From an uncultured Prevotellaceae bacterium (GTDB lineage: Bacteria > Bacteroidota > Bacteroidia > Bacteroidales > Bacteroidaceae): a stretch of DNA of 64,000 nucleotides. Below, one piece after another: positions 35,243-49,259 of this stretch (positions are counted from its first letter, which is position 1; the number at the start of each line of letters is the position of its first letter). The DNA is taken from the NCBI GenBank assembly GCA_902769805.1, contig CACXQL010000006.1, positions 42,414 to 106,413 on the forward strand, in the 5' to 3' direction. A program made the translations under genes and the position numbers. The notes beneath the pieces were generated by a model. It made no database searches, was not told the origin of the DNA, and saw nothing but the letters and a program-made list of their open reading frames with translations.

Positions 35243-36937
35243 TTAATAACCTTCAGTGGGAGTCAGATTGCTGTTGGCATTCAAGTCATCAGCAGGGATG
35301 GGGAAGAGGTTGAAACGCTTGTTGATAGGAGTACCTGCCTGTGTACCACCCATCCATTCCCATACATAGTCGTTCTGACCAGCATAGCGGTTCCAGCGAA
35401 CAAGTACCATACGACGCATACCCTCATAGCCGAACTCACGCGACCACTCCTTGAAGATATCCTCAAGGGTAACAGCCGACAAGGCATCAGCACTGAGACC
35501 GTCATAAGAGTTGCCTGTCTTGACATTGGCACGACTGCGCAAAGCCTTGATACGCTCCACACCTGCCGGTGTACAGTTGCCGCCGTTCAGACGGGCATCA
35601 GCCTCTGCTGAGATAAGGTAAGCCTCAGCTAAGCGCAGTACTGGGAAATCTGTATCTACAAACTGTCCGCCGGCATGGTGACCAGACGTCCTGTCGGCAT
35701 GCAGGTTGTTGTACTTCATGTAGATGAGTCCCTGATTCTTGTCATCCTCTTTCACGATAGAGAGTTTCTGTCCCTGAGTGTAGAAGATAGCACGGTCGTC
35801 ACCCACGGCAGGAACGACATCCTTAGGAGTACCTTTGGTTACAGAGTTATCGTTGGCATTATCACCGAAGAACACCTTCGAGAAATTGGAACGGGCGCGT
35901 ACACCAATGTCCCATTTCTCAGAAGTACCATAGCCAAGGATAGGATTGCCATTGCTGTCAGTCACACCATAAAGGTCTTCCTGTAACATCGCCTCCGACG
36001 TATTGCTGGCAATCATATACAGGGTTCCACCCCATGTCTGAGTCATCTCACCATCATGCAGGGCAGGCAGGATAATCTCATCCTGAGCACCATTGGTATC
36101 GTTGTCACCCATGAACAGTAACTGATAAGCACTGAAACCGTTCATGCCGTTGGTACAAAGCTTATACCCCGTCGAGATTGCCTTCTCTGCGTATGTCTTC
36201 GCTTCGTTCCACATAGCAGTGCCCTTATACACCTCAGCATTCAAGTAGATACGTGCCAGAAGCAGATAGCCAGCAGCTTTGTCAGCACGTCCATAGTCAA
36301 TTGTACGGGCATCTGCCAGCACTTCGTCACCACTACCCTCACCGATGACATCCTTCAGCTCACTCACAAGGAAGTCAAAGAGGTCTGCACGCTGAATCTG
36401 GGGAGCATTCTCGCTCGACAATTTCGTGAGGAACGGAGGATTACCATACATATCCATAAGGTAGAAATAGTGGAGTGCGCGCATAAAGCGAGCTTCGGCA
36501 CGCTTTTGCAGCGTAGAGGGAGAACCGTCGGTGGCATTATCGAGATAGAAGTTACAGATGGTAACACCAAACATCAGTCGATAATAGAGCGATGCCACAA
36601 AAGCATTGCTATCTGTCCACGAGTTACGGTTTAACTCGGGCATACCCGGGTCGTTCCACCAACAGTGAGCCTCGTCAGTAGTCAGCACATTGAAATACCA
36701 GATGAGACGGATCATGTTCGACATACCCTCATCGTCCGTGTCAAGGTCGCTGTCGCCATTAGGACCTATCTGACCCGTCAGCACCAGATTGCCATAGATT
36801 TTGTTGAAGATGTAGTCCTCATTGAAGTCTGACACCTCCTGCGGATTAATATTCTCTACCTTCAAATCCTTCGTGCATGACATAAGGACAGCTGCGCAGA
36901 AAAAGACCGCTATTGGTAAAATATATTTCAGTTTCAT
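35243..36937 (-). CDS. susD: SusD-like starch-binding lipoprotein
   Basis: 564 residues, lipobox LMSC followed by TKDLKVEN. The SusD signatures RAEARFMRALHYFYLMDMYGNPP and AKTYAEKAISTG are present, and it ends with LTPTEGY, typical of the family. It forms the lid of the SusC transporter encoded 45 bp upstream. Assignment to maltodextrins rests on the flanking amylase, GH77, GH97 and pullulanase genes. The symbol is used by analogy. Confidence 0.93.
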   Translation of the reverse strand: MKLKYILPIAVFFCAAVLMSCTKDLKVENINPQEVSDFNEDYIFNKIYGNLVLTGQIGPNGDSDLDTDDEGMSNMIRLIWYFNVLTTDEAHCWWNDPGMPELNRNSWTDSNAFVASLYYRLMFGVTICNFYLDNATDGSPSTLQKRAEARFMRALHYFYLMDMYGNPPFLTKLSSENAPQIQRADLFDFLVSELKDVIGEGSGDEVLADARTIDYGRADKAAGYLLLARIYLNAEVYKGTAMWNEAKTYAEKAISTGYKLCTNGMNGFSAYQLLFMGDNDTNGAQDEIILPALHDGEMTQTWGGTLYMIASNTSEAMLQEDLYGVTDSNGNPILGYGTSEKWDIGVRARSNFSKVFFGDNANDNSVTKGTPKDVVPAVGDDRAIFYTQGQKLSIVKEDDKNQGLIYMKYNNLHADRTSGHHAGGQFVDTDFPVLRLAEAYLISAEADARLNGGNCTPAGVERIKALRSRANVKTGNSYDGLSADALSAVTLEDIFKEWSREFGYEGMRRMVLVRWNRYAGQNDYVWEWMGGTQAGTPINKRFNLFPIPADDLNANSNLTPTEGY

Positions 36938-36982
36938 AGCTATTTACCTTTTCTTTTCATTTTTTCAATTCTTCAATCTTTC

Positions 36983-39900
36983 TCAGAAGTTCAAACTCAC
37001 ACCAAGGATGGTAGTGATAGGACGGGGATAGATATTACCATCGACACCACTTGCCACCTCAGGATCAAGACCTGTATATTTAGTAATTGTGAAAACATTC
37101 TGAACCGTAGCATAGACACGTCCACTCAGAGGAGCACCGAAAAGTTTCTCGAAGCTATAGCCGAGAGTGATGTTGTCCATCTTAAGGAAAGAGGCATTCT
37201 CAACGAAGTAGTCAGAAGCATACTGCTGCTCCAGCACGTTAGTGAATCCGCGATTGACGGCATCAACACGCAGGTTATTAAGATTTCCGTTTGTATAAAC
37301 AGCACCGGCACCGACGTTACAAGCACCAGAAGCAGTGCTGTTGAACATATAGTTACCCAGGCTGGCACGCATGGAGAAGCCGAAGTCCCAATCCTTCCAT
37401 TGGAGCTTGGACGACAGACCCATGAGCACATCAGCAGCTGGTTTGTAATAGTAATAACGGTCACCACTGTCAATATAGCCATTGGCATTACGATCGACAA
37501 AAGTATTGGGGATGGGCTTTCCATTCTGGTCGTACACCTGCTGGTAAACGTGGAAGGCATGCGTAGCCTTACCCACTGTGAAGGCCTGAACATCTCCGAA
37601 GTTCAGTCCACCGCCAGTACCCACAAAATAGTCAGCGCCCTTGCCACTGATAAGCTCATCAATCTCATTGTGGTTATATGTGAAGTTGTAGTTCACTTCC
37701 CAACGCCAGTCCTTTGTCTGGATGGGGCGCAGCGTCGTCATGAACTCAAAACCGGTGTTGTGAAGAGAACCGATATTCGAGGTGACAGTATTGCGGAAGT
37801 TAGAACCCGCTGCCACAGAGACCGTGTTAATCAGGTCAGTGGTCTTACGATAATACCAGTCAAGGGCAAACTCCAGACGGTTGTTGAGGAAAGCAAAGTC
37901 AAGACCAACATTCCACGTTGTGGTCTTCTCCCATGTCAACGCAGCATTATAAGGCTGCGGACGATAGGTGGTACCGTCGCCTAGTACAGGATACAACGCA
38001 TGAGCATTAGCATTGGGTTTGAATACAGGGATATAGGAATAGTCACCAATGGCATCACCATCCTGCTGACCTGTGATACCCCAGCCTAAACGCAACTTGG
38101 CATCACTCAGTAAGTCTACGTTTTTCAGGAATGGCTCCTCTTTGATTTTCCAAGCGAGAGCCAAAGCTGGGAAGTATCCCCACTGCTGATTCTTGTTCCC
38201 TTCAAGCCAATTGAAACGTGACGATCCGTCAGCACGCAACGTGAAAGTAAGCATATAACGGTCCATGAACGAGTAGTTCAAACGTCCGAAGAACGATACA
38301 AGGTAACGCTCTGTCTTATATTCCGTCACCTGATTCTCAGCAGGAGCATTGTATTTGGTGCCAGCCGGATAGACAGTATTGCCCTCACGGAAGGTACCAT
38401 AGCCATACCAGTCAGTCTTCTTATGGAAGTGCTGCCACTCATAGCCTGCCATGATATCAAAATGATGGTCTTTGTTGAAGTCTTTCATATACTGTGCATA
38501 GAGCGACAATTGGAGGTTATAAGTATTTTTCTTGTTCCAACCATTCCAGCCGTAGTAGTTGGCAACAGAGGAATAAGGATCTTTATAAGTATCCTGTTTT
38601 CCTGTTGAGATATCCATTGCGGCATTCATGTGGAGGTGCAGATCCTCAAAGCCGTGAATGCCATAGTCTGCCTCAATATTACCTATCAACGACTTGGAAG
38701 TTGCCTTGTCTTCTATTTGGTTAATGATGGAGACTGGGTTGGTACATCCTTTACCTGTGTATTTCCAGTTGGCTGCACCCTCATAAGATGCCGAGGTAAA
38801 GCTCTGAACATAACCTCCGAAATAGTCACGATAGATGTCATTGTCACCGTAAATGGCCTTCGTAGGATCCATGGCAATGGCAGCACCTACGACACCACCG
38901 TCCACATAACGGTTCTTGGCAATCATTCCCTTACCATTGATATTCAGTTTGAGATGATCCTGCAGCAACGAAGGCGAAATGCTGAAGCTTGCAGTGTAAC
39001 GCTCGAACTTAGAAGTCTTGATGATACCCTGGTTGTTGGTGTAACCCAAAGAAACACGGTAAGGCATGTTCTTCAGTCCGCCAGACATGGTGATGTTATG
39101 ATCTGTAGATACAGATGTGCGGAATATCTCATCCTGCCAGTCAGTGTTGGCATACACCTTGTTGCCGTTGGCATCAAGATAGCCCAGTTCCCTATATGCA
39201 TCGCTGTCTTCACCATAGAGGTTCTTGATGAAACTGGTGAGACCTGGGGCATCAAGGACCTCTACCGTTTTCTTTTTCGATGCGATGGATATATTACCAT
39301 TATAATTGAAGGTAGGTTTCTGACCAGAACGCCCTTTCTTGGTAGTAATGATAATGACACCATTTGAGGCACGGCTACCATAAATGGCAGTGGCAGAGGC
39401 ATCTTTCAGCACCGTGAAAGACTCGATATCATTGGGGTTTACCATAGAAAGGGGGTTAGCCAGACCTTGTACACCATCGCCCGACATTGCCAAACCGTCA
39501 ATCACAACCAGAGGGTCGTTAGAGGCATTCAGCGACGAGCCGCCACGAATACGGATCTGAGCGCCACCACCAGGAGTACCGTCACCAGAGATAACGCTGA
39601 CACCTGCAATCTTACCGCTAATCATGTCCTGTGCGTTGACATTCAGACCATGGTTTTTGTCATCCGGTCTAATGGCTGTCACCGATCCAGTTAAATCGGT
39701 CTTCTTGGCACGTCCATATCCGATGACAACGACATTCTCAAGGACTGCGGCATCCTCTTGAAGAGTAATCTCGAGAGTAGCGGCTGCCTTCACGGTCTGG
39801 GTTTGATAGCCCACGTATGACACGCTTATGTCAGCACCTTGGTTAGCTGTCAAGGCAAAATTACCGTCGAAGTCTGTCACGGTAGCTGTCTGCGTACCTA

Positions 39901-40054
39901 CCACACGTACTGTCGCGCCGATAATCGGTTCGTCCTGAGCATCCTTAACATGGCCTTTGACATCAATCTGTGCAAAGGCTCCCACCGAAAGAAAGAGTCC
40001 TAACATCAGGACCAACATCCTTAACGGAGTCTTAATGTTTACCTGCTTCATCAT
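36983..40054 (-). CDS. susC: SusC-like TonB-dependent starch oligosaccharide transporter
   Basis: 1023 residues; the start may be the second Met (40051). Signal peptide to AFAQ, carboxypeptidase-D-like domain (IDVKGHVKDAQDEPIIGATV), plug (VVVIGYGRAKKTDLTGS, SRASNGVIIITTKKG) and barrel ending in LNF. It is not part of the inverted-repeat family at 13.3-14.8 kb: its signal peptide differs. Transcription comes from the promoter at 40120 with the operator at 40183. Head of the operon susC-susD-susE-like-susF-like. Confidence 0.94.
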   Translation of the reverse strand: MMKQVNIKTPLRMLVLMLGLFLSVGAFAQIDVKGHVKDAQDEPIIGATVRVVGTQTATVTDFDGNFALTANQGADISVSYVGYQTQTVKAAATLEITLQEDAAVLENVVVIGYGRAKKTDLTGSVTAIRPDDKNHGLNVNAQDMISGKIAGVSVISGDGTPGGGAQIRIRGGSSLNASNDPLVVIDGLAMSGDGVQGLANPLSMVNPNDIESFTVLKDASATAIYGSRASNGVIIITTKKGRSGQKPTFNYNGNISIASKKKTVEVLDAPGLTSFIKNLYGEDSDAYRELGYLDANGNKVYANTDWQDEIFRTSVSTDHNITMSGGLKNMPYRVSLGYTNNQGIIKTSKFERYTASFSISPSLLQDHLKLNINGKGMIAKNRYVDGGVVGAAIAMDPTKAIYGDNDIYRDYFGGYVQSFTSASYEGAANWKYTGKGCTNPVSIINQIEDKATSKSLIGNIEADYGIHGFEDLHLHMNAAMDISTGKQDTYKDPYSSVANYYGWNGWNKKNTYNLQLSLYAQYMKDFNKDHHFDIMAGYEWQHFHKKTDWYGYGTFREGNTVYPAGTKYNAPAENQVTEYKTERYLVSFFGRLNYSFMDRYMLTFTLRADGSSRFNWLEGNKNQQWGYFPALALAWKIKEEPFLKNVDLLSDAKLRLGWGITGQQDGDAIGDYSYIPVFKPNANAHALYPVLGDGTTYRPQPYNAALTWEKTTTWNVGLDFAFLNNRLEFALDWYYRKTTDLINTVSVAAGSNFRNTVTSNIGSLHNTGFEFMTTLRPIQTKDWRWEVNYNFTYNHNEIDELISGKGADYFVGTGGGLNFGDVQAFTVGKATHAFHVYQQVYDQNGKPIPNTFVDRNANGYIDSGDRYYYYKPAADVLMGLSSKLQWKDWDFGFSMRASLGNYMFNSTASGACNVGAGAVYTNGNLNNLRVDAVNRGFTNVLEQQYASDYFVENASFLKMDNITLGYSFEKLFGAPLSGRVYATVQNVFTITKYTGLDPEVASGVDGNIYPRPITTILGVSLNF

Positions 40055-40119
40055 TTAATCTTTAAAGTTAGTTATGTTTTAAGTTCTCTGATTCTGAGAT
40101 ATTTGATTTAAATCAAGTG

Positions 40120-40127
40120 CAAAGATA
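40120..40127 (-). promoter_or_regulatory. -7 box of the susCDEF operon
   Basis: Minus-strand TATCTTTG, 65 bp upstream of the susC start. No -33 TTTG. The operator at 40183-40196 lies 55 bp upstream. Confidence 0.72.
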
Positions 40128-40182
40128 GGAGTTGTTTGCATTCATTCATACTTTTTTTGAGTTAAATCCGTTATTAAGGAAA

Positions 40183-40196
40183 TGCAAACGTTTGCA
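40183..40196. promoter_or_regulatory. Shared LacI-type operator between susC and lacI-like gene
   Basis: Perfect palindrome TGCAAACGTTTGCA, the classic core of LacI/CcpA-type sites. It is 55 bp from the leftward susC -7 box and 54 bp from the rightward regulator -7 box, so one site can serve both promoters. Confidence 0.88.
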
Positions 40197-40250
40197 CTTT
40201 TGCATAATATAAAATAAATAAGGTGACGAGCTATGGAAGAATATTTTCCT

Positions 40251-40258
40251 TAACTTTG
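40251..40258 (+). promoter_or_regulatory. -7 box of the regulator-transporter operon
   Basis: TAACTTTG, 24 bp before the ATG at 40283. No -33 TTTG. The operator ends 54 bp upstream. Confidence 0.7.
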
Positions 40259-40282
40259 CATCGTAAAACTAAAAACTAAGAT

Positions 40283-41308
40283 ATGGAAGAGCGTACTCCC
40301 TTGACGATGAAGGACATTGCCCGCAAGTTTGGCATCAGCGTGGCAACTGTTTCGCGAGCCCTGAAAGACTCGCCCCGGATCTCTGCGGAGCGAAGAACAG
40401 CCATTCAGCAGTATGCGAGGGAGCATAACTTCACCCCAAACGTGATTGCAGAGTCACTACGCCATTCCAAAGTACAGCCGATAAAGGTCATCGGAGTTAT
40501 CATCCCTGAGTTTGCCCATTACTATTTCTCGTCCATCCTCTCCGGTATTGAGGAAGAAGCCTCTGCGCACGGCTACCGCATCATGGTTGCACAGAGTAAC
40601 GAACAATATGAACGGGAGGTAAGAATCTGCCAGTCATTCTATGAGAACAAGGTATGCGGCATCATTGTCTCACAAGCAAAGGACACGCAGAAGTATGACC
40701 ATTTCCAGCGCCTGATAGATGCTGGTGTACCTTTAGTCTTCTACGACCGCATCTGTACGGGAGTGAATGCCAGCCGCGTAGTTGTTGACGACTACATGGG
40801 TGCCTACAATGCCGTGACGCACTTGATAGAGACTGGATGCAATCGCATTGCATTCTATGGCTCGTCCATGACCTTGGAGATCTCAAAGAACAGATACAAT
40901 GGTTACAAGGATGCTTTGCTGAAACACGGCATCCAACCAGACCCAGAGTTGATGCGTTTCTGTGATAACCGGACAGATGCGGAGGCCATTACCCCAGAGC
41001 TTCTCCAGAGTCCCACTCCTCCCAACGGTTTCTTTGCCGTTAATGACGACACGGCAATAGGTATTCTCTATACCGCCAAGCGCATGGGATTTAAAGTACC
41101 CGAAGACATCTCTGTCTGCGGTTTTACAAACGGACAGCGTGCTGTTGCCTGTGACCCTATGCTCACAACCGTAGAACAACGGGGGGTTAAAGTCGGTGAA
41201 GAGGCTGCCAACATTCTCATCGGGCACGTAGAGGGAACGATTCCCCGTGAGAAAATGGAACGTCGCATCGTACGCACCAGGCTGATAATAAGGGGAACGA
41301 CGAGGTGA
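40283..41308 (+). CDS. LacI-family transcriptional regulator of the starch locus
   Basis: 341 residues. Residues 8-55 are the LacI HTH and hinge (TMKDIARKFGISVATVSRALKDSPRIS); residues 65-335 are a periplasmic-binding-protein-like effector domain (VIGVIIPEFAHYYFSSIL, GIIVSQ, FFAVNDDTAIGIL, SVCGFTNG). It probably binds TGCAAACGTTTGCA sites found at all four transcription units of the locus, including its own. The effector is unknown; maltose or a related sugar is plausible. The MFS transporter gene follows after 15 bp. Site geometry (see findings) favours activation over repression. Confidence 0.93.
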   Translation: MEERTPLTMKDIARKFGISVATVSRALKDSPRISAERRTAIQQYAREHNFTPNVIAESLRHSKVQPIKVIGVIIPEFAHYYFSSILSGIEEEASAHGYRIMVAQSNEQYEREVRICQSFYENKVCGIIVSQAKDTQKYDHFQRLIDAGVPLVFYDRICTGVNASRVVVDDYMGAYNAVTHLIETGCNRIAFYGSSMTLEISKNRYNGYKDALLKHGIQPDPELMRFCDNRTDAEAITPELLQSPTPPNGFFAVNDDTAIGILYTAKRMGFKVPEDISVCGFTNGQRAVACDPMLTTVEQRGVKVGEEAANILIGHVEGTIPREKMERRIVRTRLIIRGTTR

Positions 41309-41323
41309 ATAAAAATTAAGAAT

Positions 41324-42625
41324 ATGAAACAGAAACCGAATTTACCGTTTTGGAGTTTATGGAACCTGAGCTTTGGGTTCTTCGGCGTACAGATTGCATA
41401 CGCGCTCCAGAGTGCCAACATCTCACGCATCTTCGCTACCTTAGGCGCAGACCCGCATAACCTGAGCTATTTTTGGATACTACCCCCTTTGATGGGAATC
41501 CTTGTGCAACCGATTGTCGGGACACTCAGTGACAAGACATGGACTCGTTTTGGACGACGTATACCTTATTTATTTATAGGAGCGGCTGCAGCAGTACTTG
41601 TCATGTGTCTGTTACCTAATGCTGGTTCATTAGGACTGACCGTCAGTGCTGCTATGATGTTCGGACTTATTGCTTTGATGTTCCTGGACACCAGTATCAA
41701 TATGGCGATGCAGCCTTTCAAGATGTTGGTGGGCGATATGGTGAACGAGGAGCAAAAGACAAAGGCGTACAGCATCCAGTCTTTCCTCTGTAATGCCGGC
41801 AGTGTGGCAGGCTATCTGTTTCCTTTTATCTTCACCTTCATCGGTATTAGTAATGTTGCAGAGAAAGGAGTCGTTCCCGACAGTGTCATCTGGTCATTCT
41901 ATATCGGTGCCGCCATCCTGATTCTATGTGTCATCTACACGACTACGAAGGTCAAAGAATGGAATCCGAAGGAGTTTGCAGAGTATAATGGGGCGTCAGA
42001 AGATAGGGAAGAGAAAGGTGATTGGTTGACATTACTGCGCGAGGCACCCTCCACTTTCTGGAAAGTAGGACTGATACAGTTCTTCTGTTGGGCAGCCTTT
42101 CTCTATATGTGGAACTACTCGACAGGAGCTATTGCCGAGACGGTATGGAATAGTACCGACCCTGCCAGTGCCGACTTTCAGGCAGCAGGCAACTGGGTTG
42201 GCGTCCTCTTTGCTGTACAAGCCATCGGTTCTGTCATCTGGGCAGTCGTGTTACCTCAGTTCAAGAACACCAAGATTGCTTATGCTGTTAGTCTGGTGAT
42301 CGGTGCTATAGGCTTTGCTATGGTACCATTCCTGCACAACCAGTATATGCAATTTATTCCCTTCCTGTTAATCGGTTGTGCCTGGGCTGCCATGCTTGCC
42401 ATGCCGTTCACCTTTGTCACCAATGCCCTGCAGGGCTATGGACACATGGGAGCCTACCTCGGTTTGTTCAATGGTACCATCTGTATTCCTCAGATTATCG
42501 CAGCACTCTGTGGAGGTATCGTTCTCTCTTTAGTAGGCAGCCATCAGTCTACGATGATGATGGTATCAGCTTTCCTTTTGGTTATTGGAGCTGCCTGTGT
42601 CACCGTCATCCGACAAAAACAATAA
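41324..42625 (+). CDS. MFS sugar transporter (SLC45/GPH-like), probably maltose/maltodextrin
   Basis: 433 residues with 12 predicted membrane segments. The N terminus LPFWSLWNLSFGFFGVQIAYALQ and the loop motif GTLSDKTWTRFGRRIPY are typical of the sugar/proton symporter group that includes SLC45-like maltose and sucrose carriers. It lies in the inner membrane and would import the disaccharides made in the periplasm. It is co-transcribed with the LacI-type regulator, so import and regulation are coupled. Confidence 0.9.
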   Translation: MKQKPNLPFWSLWNLSFGFFGVQIAYALQSANISRIFATLGADPHNLSYFWILPPLMGILVQPIVGTLSDKTWTRFGRRIPYLFIGAAAAVLVMCLLPNAGSLGLTVSAAMMFGLIALMFLDTSINMAMQPFKMLVGDMVNEEQKTKAYSIQSFLCNAGSVAGYLFPFIFTFIGISNVAEKGVVPDSVIWSFYIGAAILILCVIYTTTKVKEWNPKEFAEYNGASEDREEKGDWLTLLREAPSTFWKVGLIQFFCWAAFLYMWNYSTGAIAETVWNSTDPASADFQAAGNWVGVLFAVQAIGSVIWAVVLPQFKNTKIAYAVSLVIGAIGFAMVPFLHNQYMQFIPFLLIGCAWAAMLAMPFTFVTNALQGYGHMGAYLGLFNGTICIPQIIAALCGGIVLSLVGSHQSTMMMVSAFLLVIGAACVTVIRQKQ

Positions 42626-42626
42626 A

Positions 42627-42640
42627 TGCAAACGTTTGCA
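42627..42640. promoter_or_regulatory. LacI-type operator of the GH77 operon
   Basis: Perfect palindrome TGCAAACGTTTGCA; the symmetry extends to 16 bp (42626-42641). It starts one base after the transporter stop codon and ends 54 bp before the -7 box at 42695. Confidence 0.85.
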
Positions 42641-42660
42641 TCACATAACAAGTAAATCTC

Positions 42661-42693
42661 TCCCCATTTGGTTTAACCGAATGGGGATTTTTT
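42661..42693 (+). terminator. Terminator of the regulator-transporter operon
   Basis: TCCCCATTTGG pairs with CCGAATGGGGA (one G-U) around TTTAA, followed by a T-run. It separates the MFS gene from the GH77 operon and lies between the operator and the -7 box of the latter. Confidence 0.85.
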
Positions 42694-42694
42694 G

Positions 42695-42702
42695 TACTTT
42701 TG
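42695..42702 (+). promoter_or_regulatory. -7 box of the GH77-GH97-GH13-GH13 operon
   Basis: TACTTTTG, 16 bp before the ATG at 42719. No TTTG at -33. Confidence 0.65.
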
Positions 42703-42718
42703 ACAGCAGAAACTATAA

Positions 42719-47340
<4,622 letters not shown>

Positions 47341-47362
47341 GAAATGACGAAGAGAAGATGTT

Positions 47363-49258
47363 ATGATGAAGAAACTAATCCTTGCAGGAATGACTGTCCT
47401 GATGATAGCATGTAAGCCAAATACAGAGGTATTTCATTTCGATGAGATGACCTATTCACCAGATGAGACTGTCTTCAGATTGTTTGCACCCACTAATGCT
47501 GAATGCTTTGTCGTGACAGACAAGGACAGCATCCGTATGACCCTCGGCACTGACAGTATCTGGACGGTAACGCTTAAAGGCGACCATAAAGGCGAGACCT
47601 ATCTGTTCTCTGTCAACGGGCAACACTCACCTGGTGTCTTTGCCAAGGCAGTGACTGTTAATGGAGAGAAGGGCGTCATCATAGATATGAGGGACACAGA
47701 CCCCAAAGGATGGGAGAACGACAAGCATGTACTTCGTTCCTATCAGGACTATATCATCTATGAGATGCACCATCGTGATTTCTCCATCGCACGTCCTGAT
47801 GCCAAGAACCCTGGTAAGTTCCTGGCTCTGACAGAGCCTTGGGCCATCGACCACCTGAAAACCCTCGGTGTAAACGCCATTCATATCCTGCCATCCTATG
47901 ACTACGGTTCCGTGGACGAGACACGTCTCAGCGACAATAAATACAACTGGGGCTACGACCCTGTAAACTACAACGTACCAGAAGGTGGTTATTCCACAGA
48001 CCCGTATAAGCCGGAGGTACGCATCCGTGAGTTCAAGCAGATGGTACAGGCGCTGCATCAGGCTGGCATCTCCGTCATCCTTGACGTAGTATATAACCAT
48101 ACTTACGATATTGAACATTCCAACTTCCAAAAGACATACCCTGACTATTACTATCGGAAGACAGCAGAAGGTGTGTACAGCAACGGTTCCGGGTGTGGCA
48201 ACGAGACAGCTTCCGAGCAGCCGATGATGCGGAAGTTCATGATTGAAAGTGTGAAATACTGGATCACGGAATATCATATCGACGGATTCCGTTTCGACCT
48301 GATGGGCTGCCACGACATAGAGACGATGAACGCTATCCGCAAGGCTGTCGATGATATCAACCCAAACATCTTTATCTATGGAGAGGGGTGGAGTGCAGGA
48401 CAGTGTGCTTTGTCTAACGAACAACTTGGCATGAAGGCGAACATCCCCCGGATGCCTCGTATCGCAGCCTTCTCGGATGACATACGTGATGCTCTGCGCG
48501 GTCCTTTCTCCGATGACACCAAAGGAGCGTTCCTGGCTGGCATCCCTGGTGAAGAGCAGAGTCTGAAGGCAGGTATTGCGGGGATGATCAGTCACCCACA
48601 GATAGACTACTCCAAAGTGAACTACTCCAAGGAGCCGTATGCCACCGAGCCCACGCAGATGATCAGCTATGTCAGTTGTCACGATGACATGTGTCTGGTG
48701 GACAGACTCAAAGCGAGCATTCCCGGATTATCTGGAGAATCCGGGACAGCCAGCCTCATCCGTCTCAACCTTCTTGCCCAGACGGCTGTCTTCACCTCCC
48801 AAGGAGTGCCGTTTATGCTTAGCGGTGAGGAGTTGCTGCGTACCAAGCAGGGCGTACACAACAGCTTCGAGTCACCAGACTCCATCAACCATCTCGACTG
48901 GTCGAACAAGACAACATATCCGCAGGTTTTTGAGTATTACAAGAACCTCATCAGCCTACGCCAGCATCACCCTGCCTTCCGTCTCGGAAAGGCTGAACTG
49001 GTCAGGAAGCATCTGGAGTTCCTTCCTGCAGGCGACTGTCTGGTGGCTTTTCGTCTGAAGAATCATGCCGGCAATGACCTGTGGAAGGATATCATCGTCA
49101 TCCTGAACAGCAACCGTCAGGCAGAGACGGTGAAAATTCCCAAAGGACGATATACGGTTGTCTGCCGCGATGGAGTCATCAACGAGGCAGGACTGGATGA
49201 AGTCAATGGTGATCAAGTAAAAGTTAGTCCGCAATCCGCATTAATTATTCATAACTGA
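47363..49258 (+). CDS. GH13 type I pullulanase, lipoprotein
   Basis: 631 residues with lipobox MIAC followed by KPNTE. An N-terminal CBM48-like domain precedes the barrel. The type I pullulanase signature YNWGYDP is present, with nucleophile Asp312 (DGFRFDLMG), acid/base Glu341 (YGEGWSAG) and SCHDD. It should cut alpha-1,6 branches of pullulan or branched dextrins at the outer or periplasmic face. Some members act on alpha-1,6 links only. It starts 22 bp after the GH97 gene and is followed after 1 bp by the SusA-like gene. Confidence 0.92.
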   Translation: MMKKLILAGMTVLMIACKPNTEVFHFDEMTYSPDETVFRLFAPTNAECFVVTDKDSIRMTLGTDSIWTVTLKGDHKGETYLFSVNGQHSPGVFAKAVTVNGEKGVIIDMRDTDPKGWENDKHVLRSYQDYIIYEMHHRDFSIARPDAKNPGKFLALTEPWAIDHLKTLGVNAIHILPSYDYGSVDETRLSDNKYNWGYDPVNYNVPEGGYSTDPYKPEVRIREFKQMVQALHQAGISVILDVVYNHTYDIEHSNFQKTYPDYYYRKTAEGVYSNGSGCGNETASEQPMMRKFMIESVKYWITEYHIDGFRFDLMGCHDIETMNAIRKAVDDINPNIFIYGEGWSAGQCALSNEQLGMKANIPRMPRIAAFSDDIRDALRGPFSDDTKGAFLAGIPGEEQSLKAGIAGMISHPQIDYSKVNYSKEPYATEPTQMISYVSCHDDMCLVDRLKASIPGLSGESGTASLIRLNLLAQTAVFTSQGVPFMLSGEELLRTKQGVHNSFESPDSINHLDWSNKTTYPQVFEYYKNLISLRQHHPAFRLGKAELVRKHLEFLPAGDCLVAFRLKNHAGNDLWKDIIVILNSNRQAETVKIPKGRYTVVCRDGVINEAGLDEVNGDQVKVSPQSALIIHN

Positions 49259-49259
49259 C

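Noticed and set aside
36983-40054. Third susC as a partner in the inversion system
   Set aside because: Its signal-peptide region shares no extended identity with the 94-bp repeat, and no recombinase is nearby.
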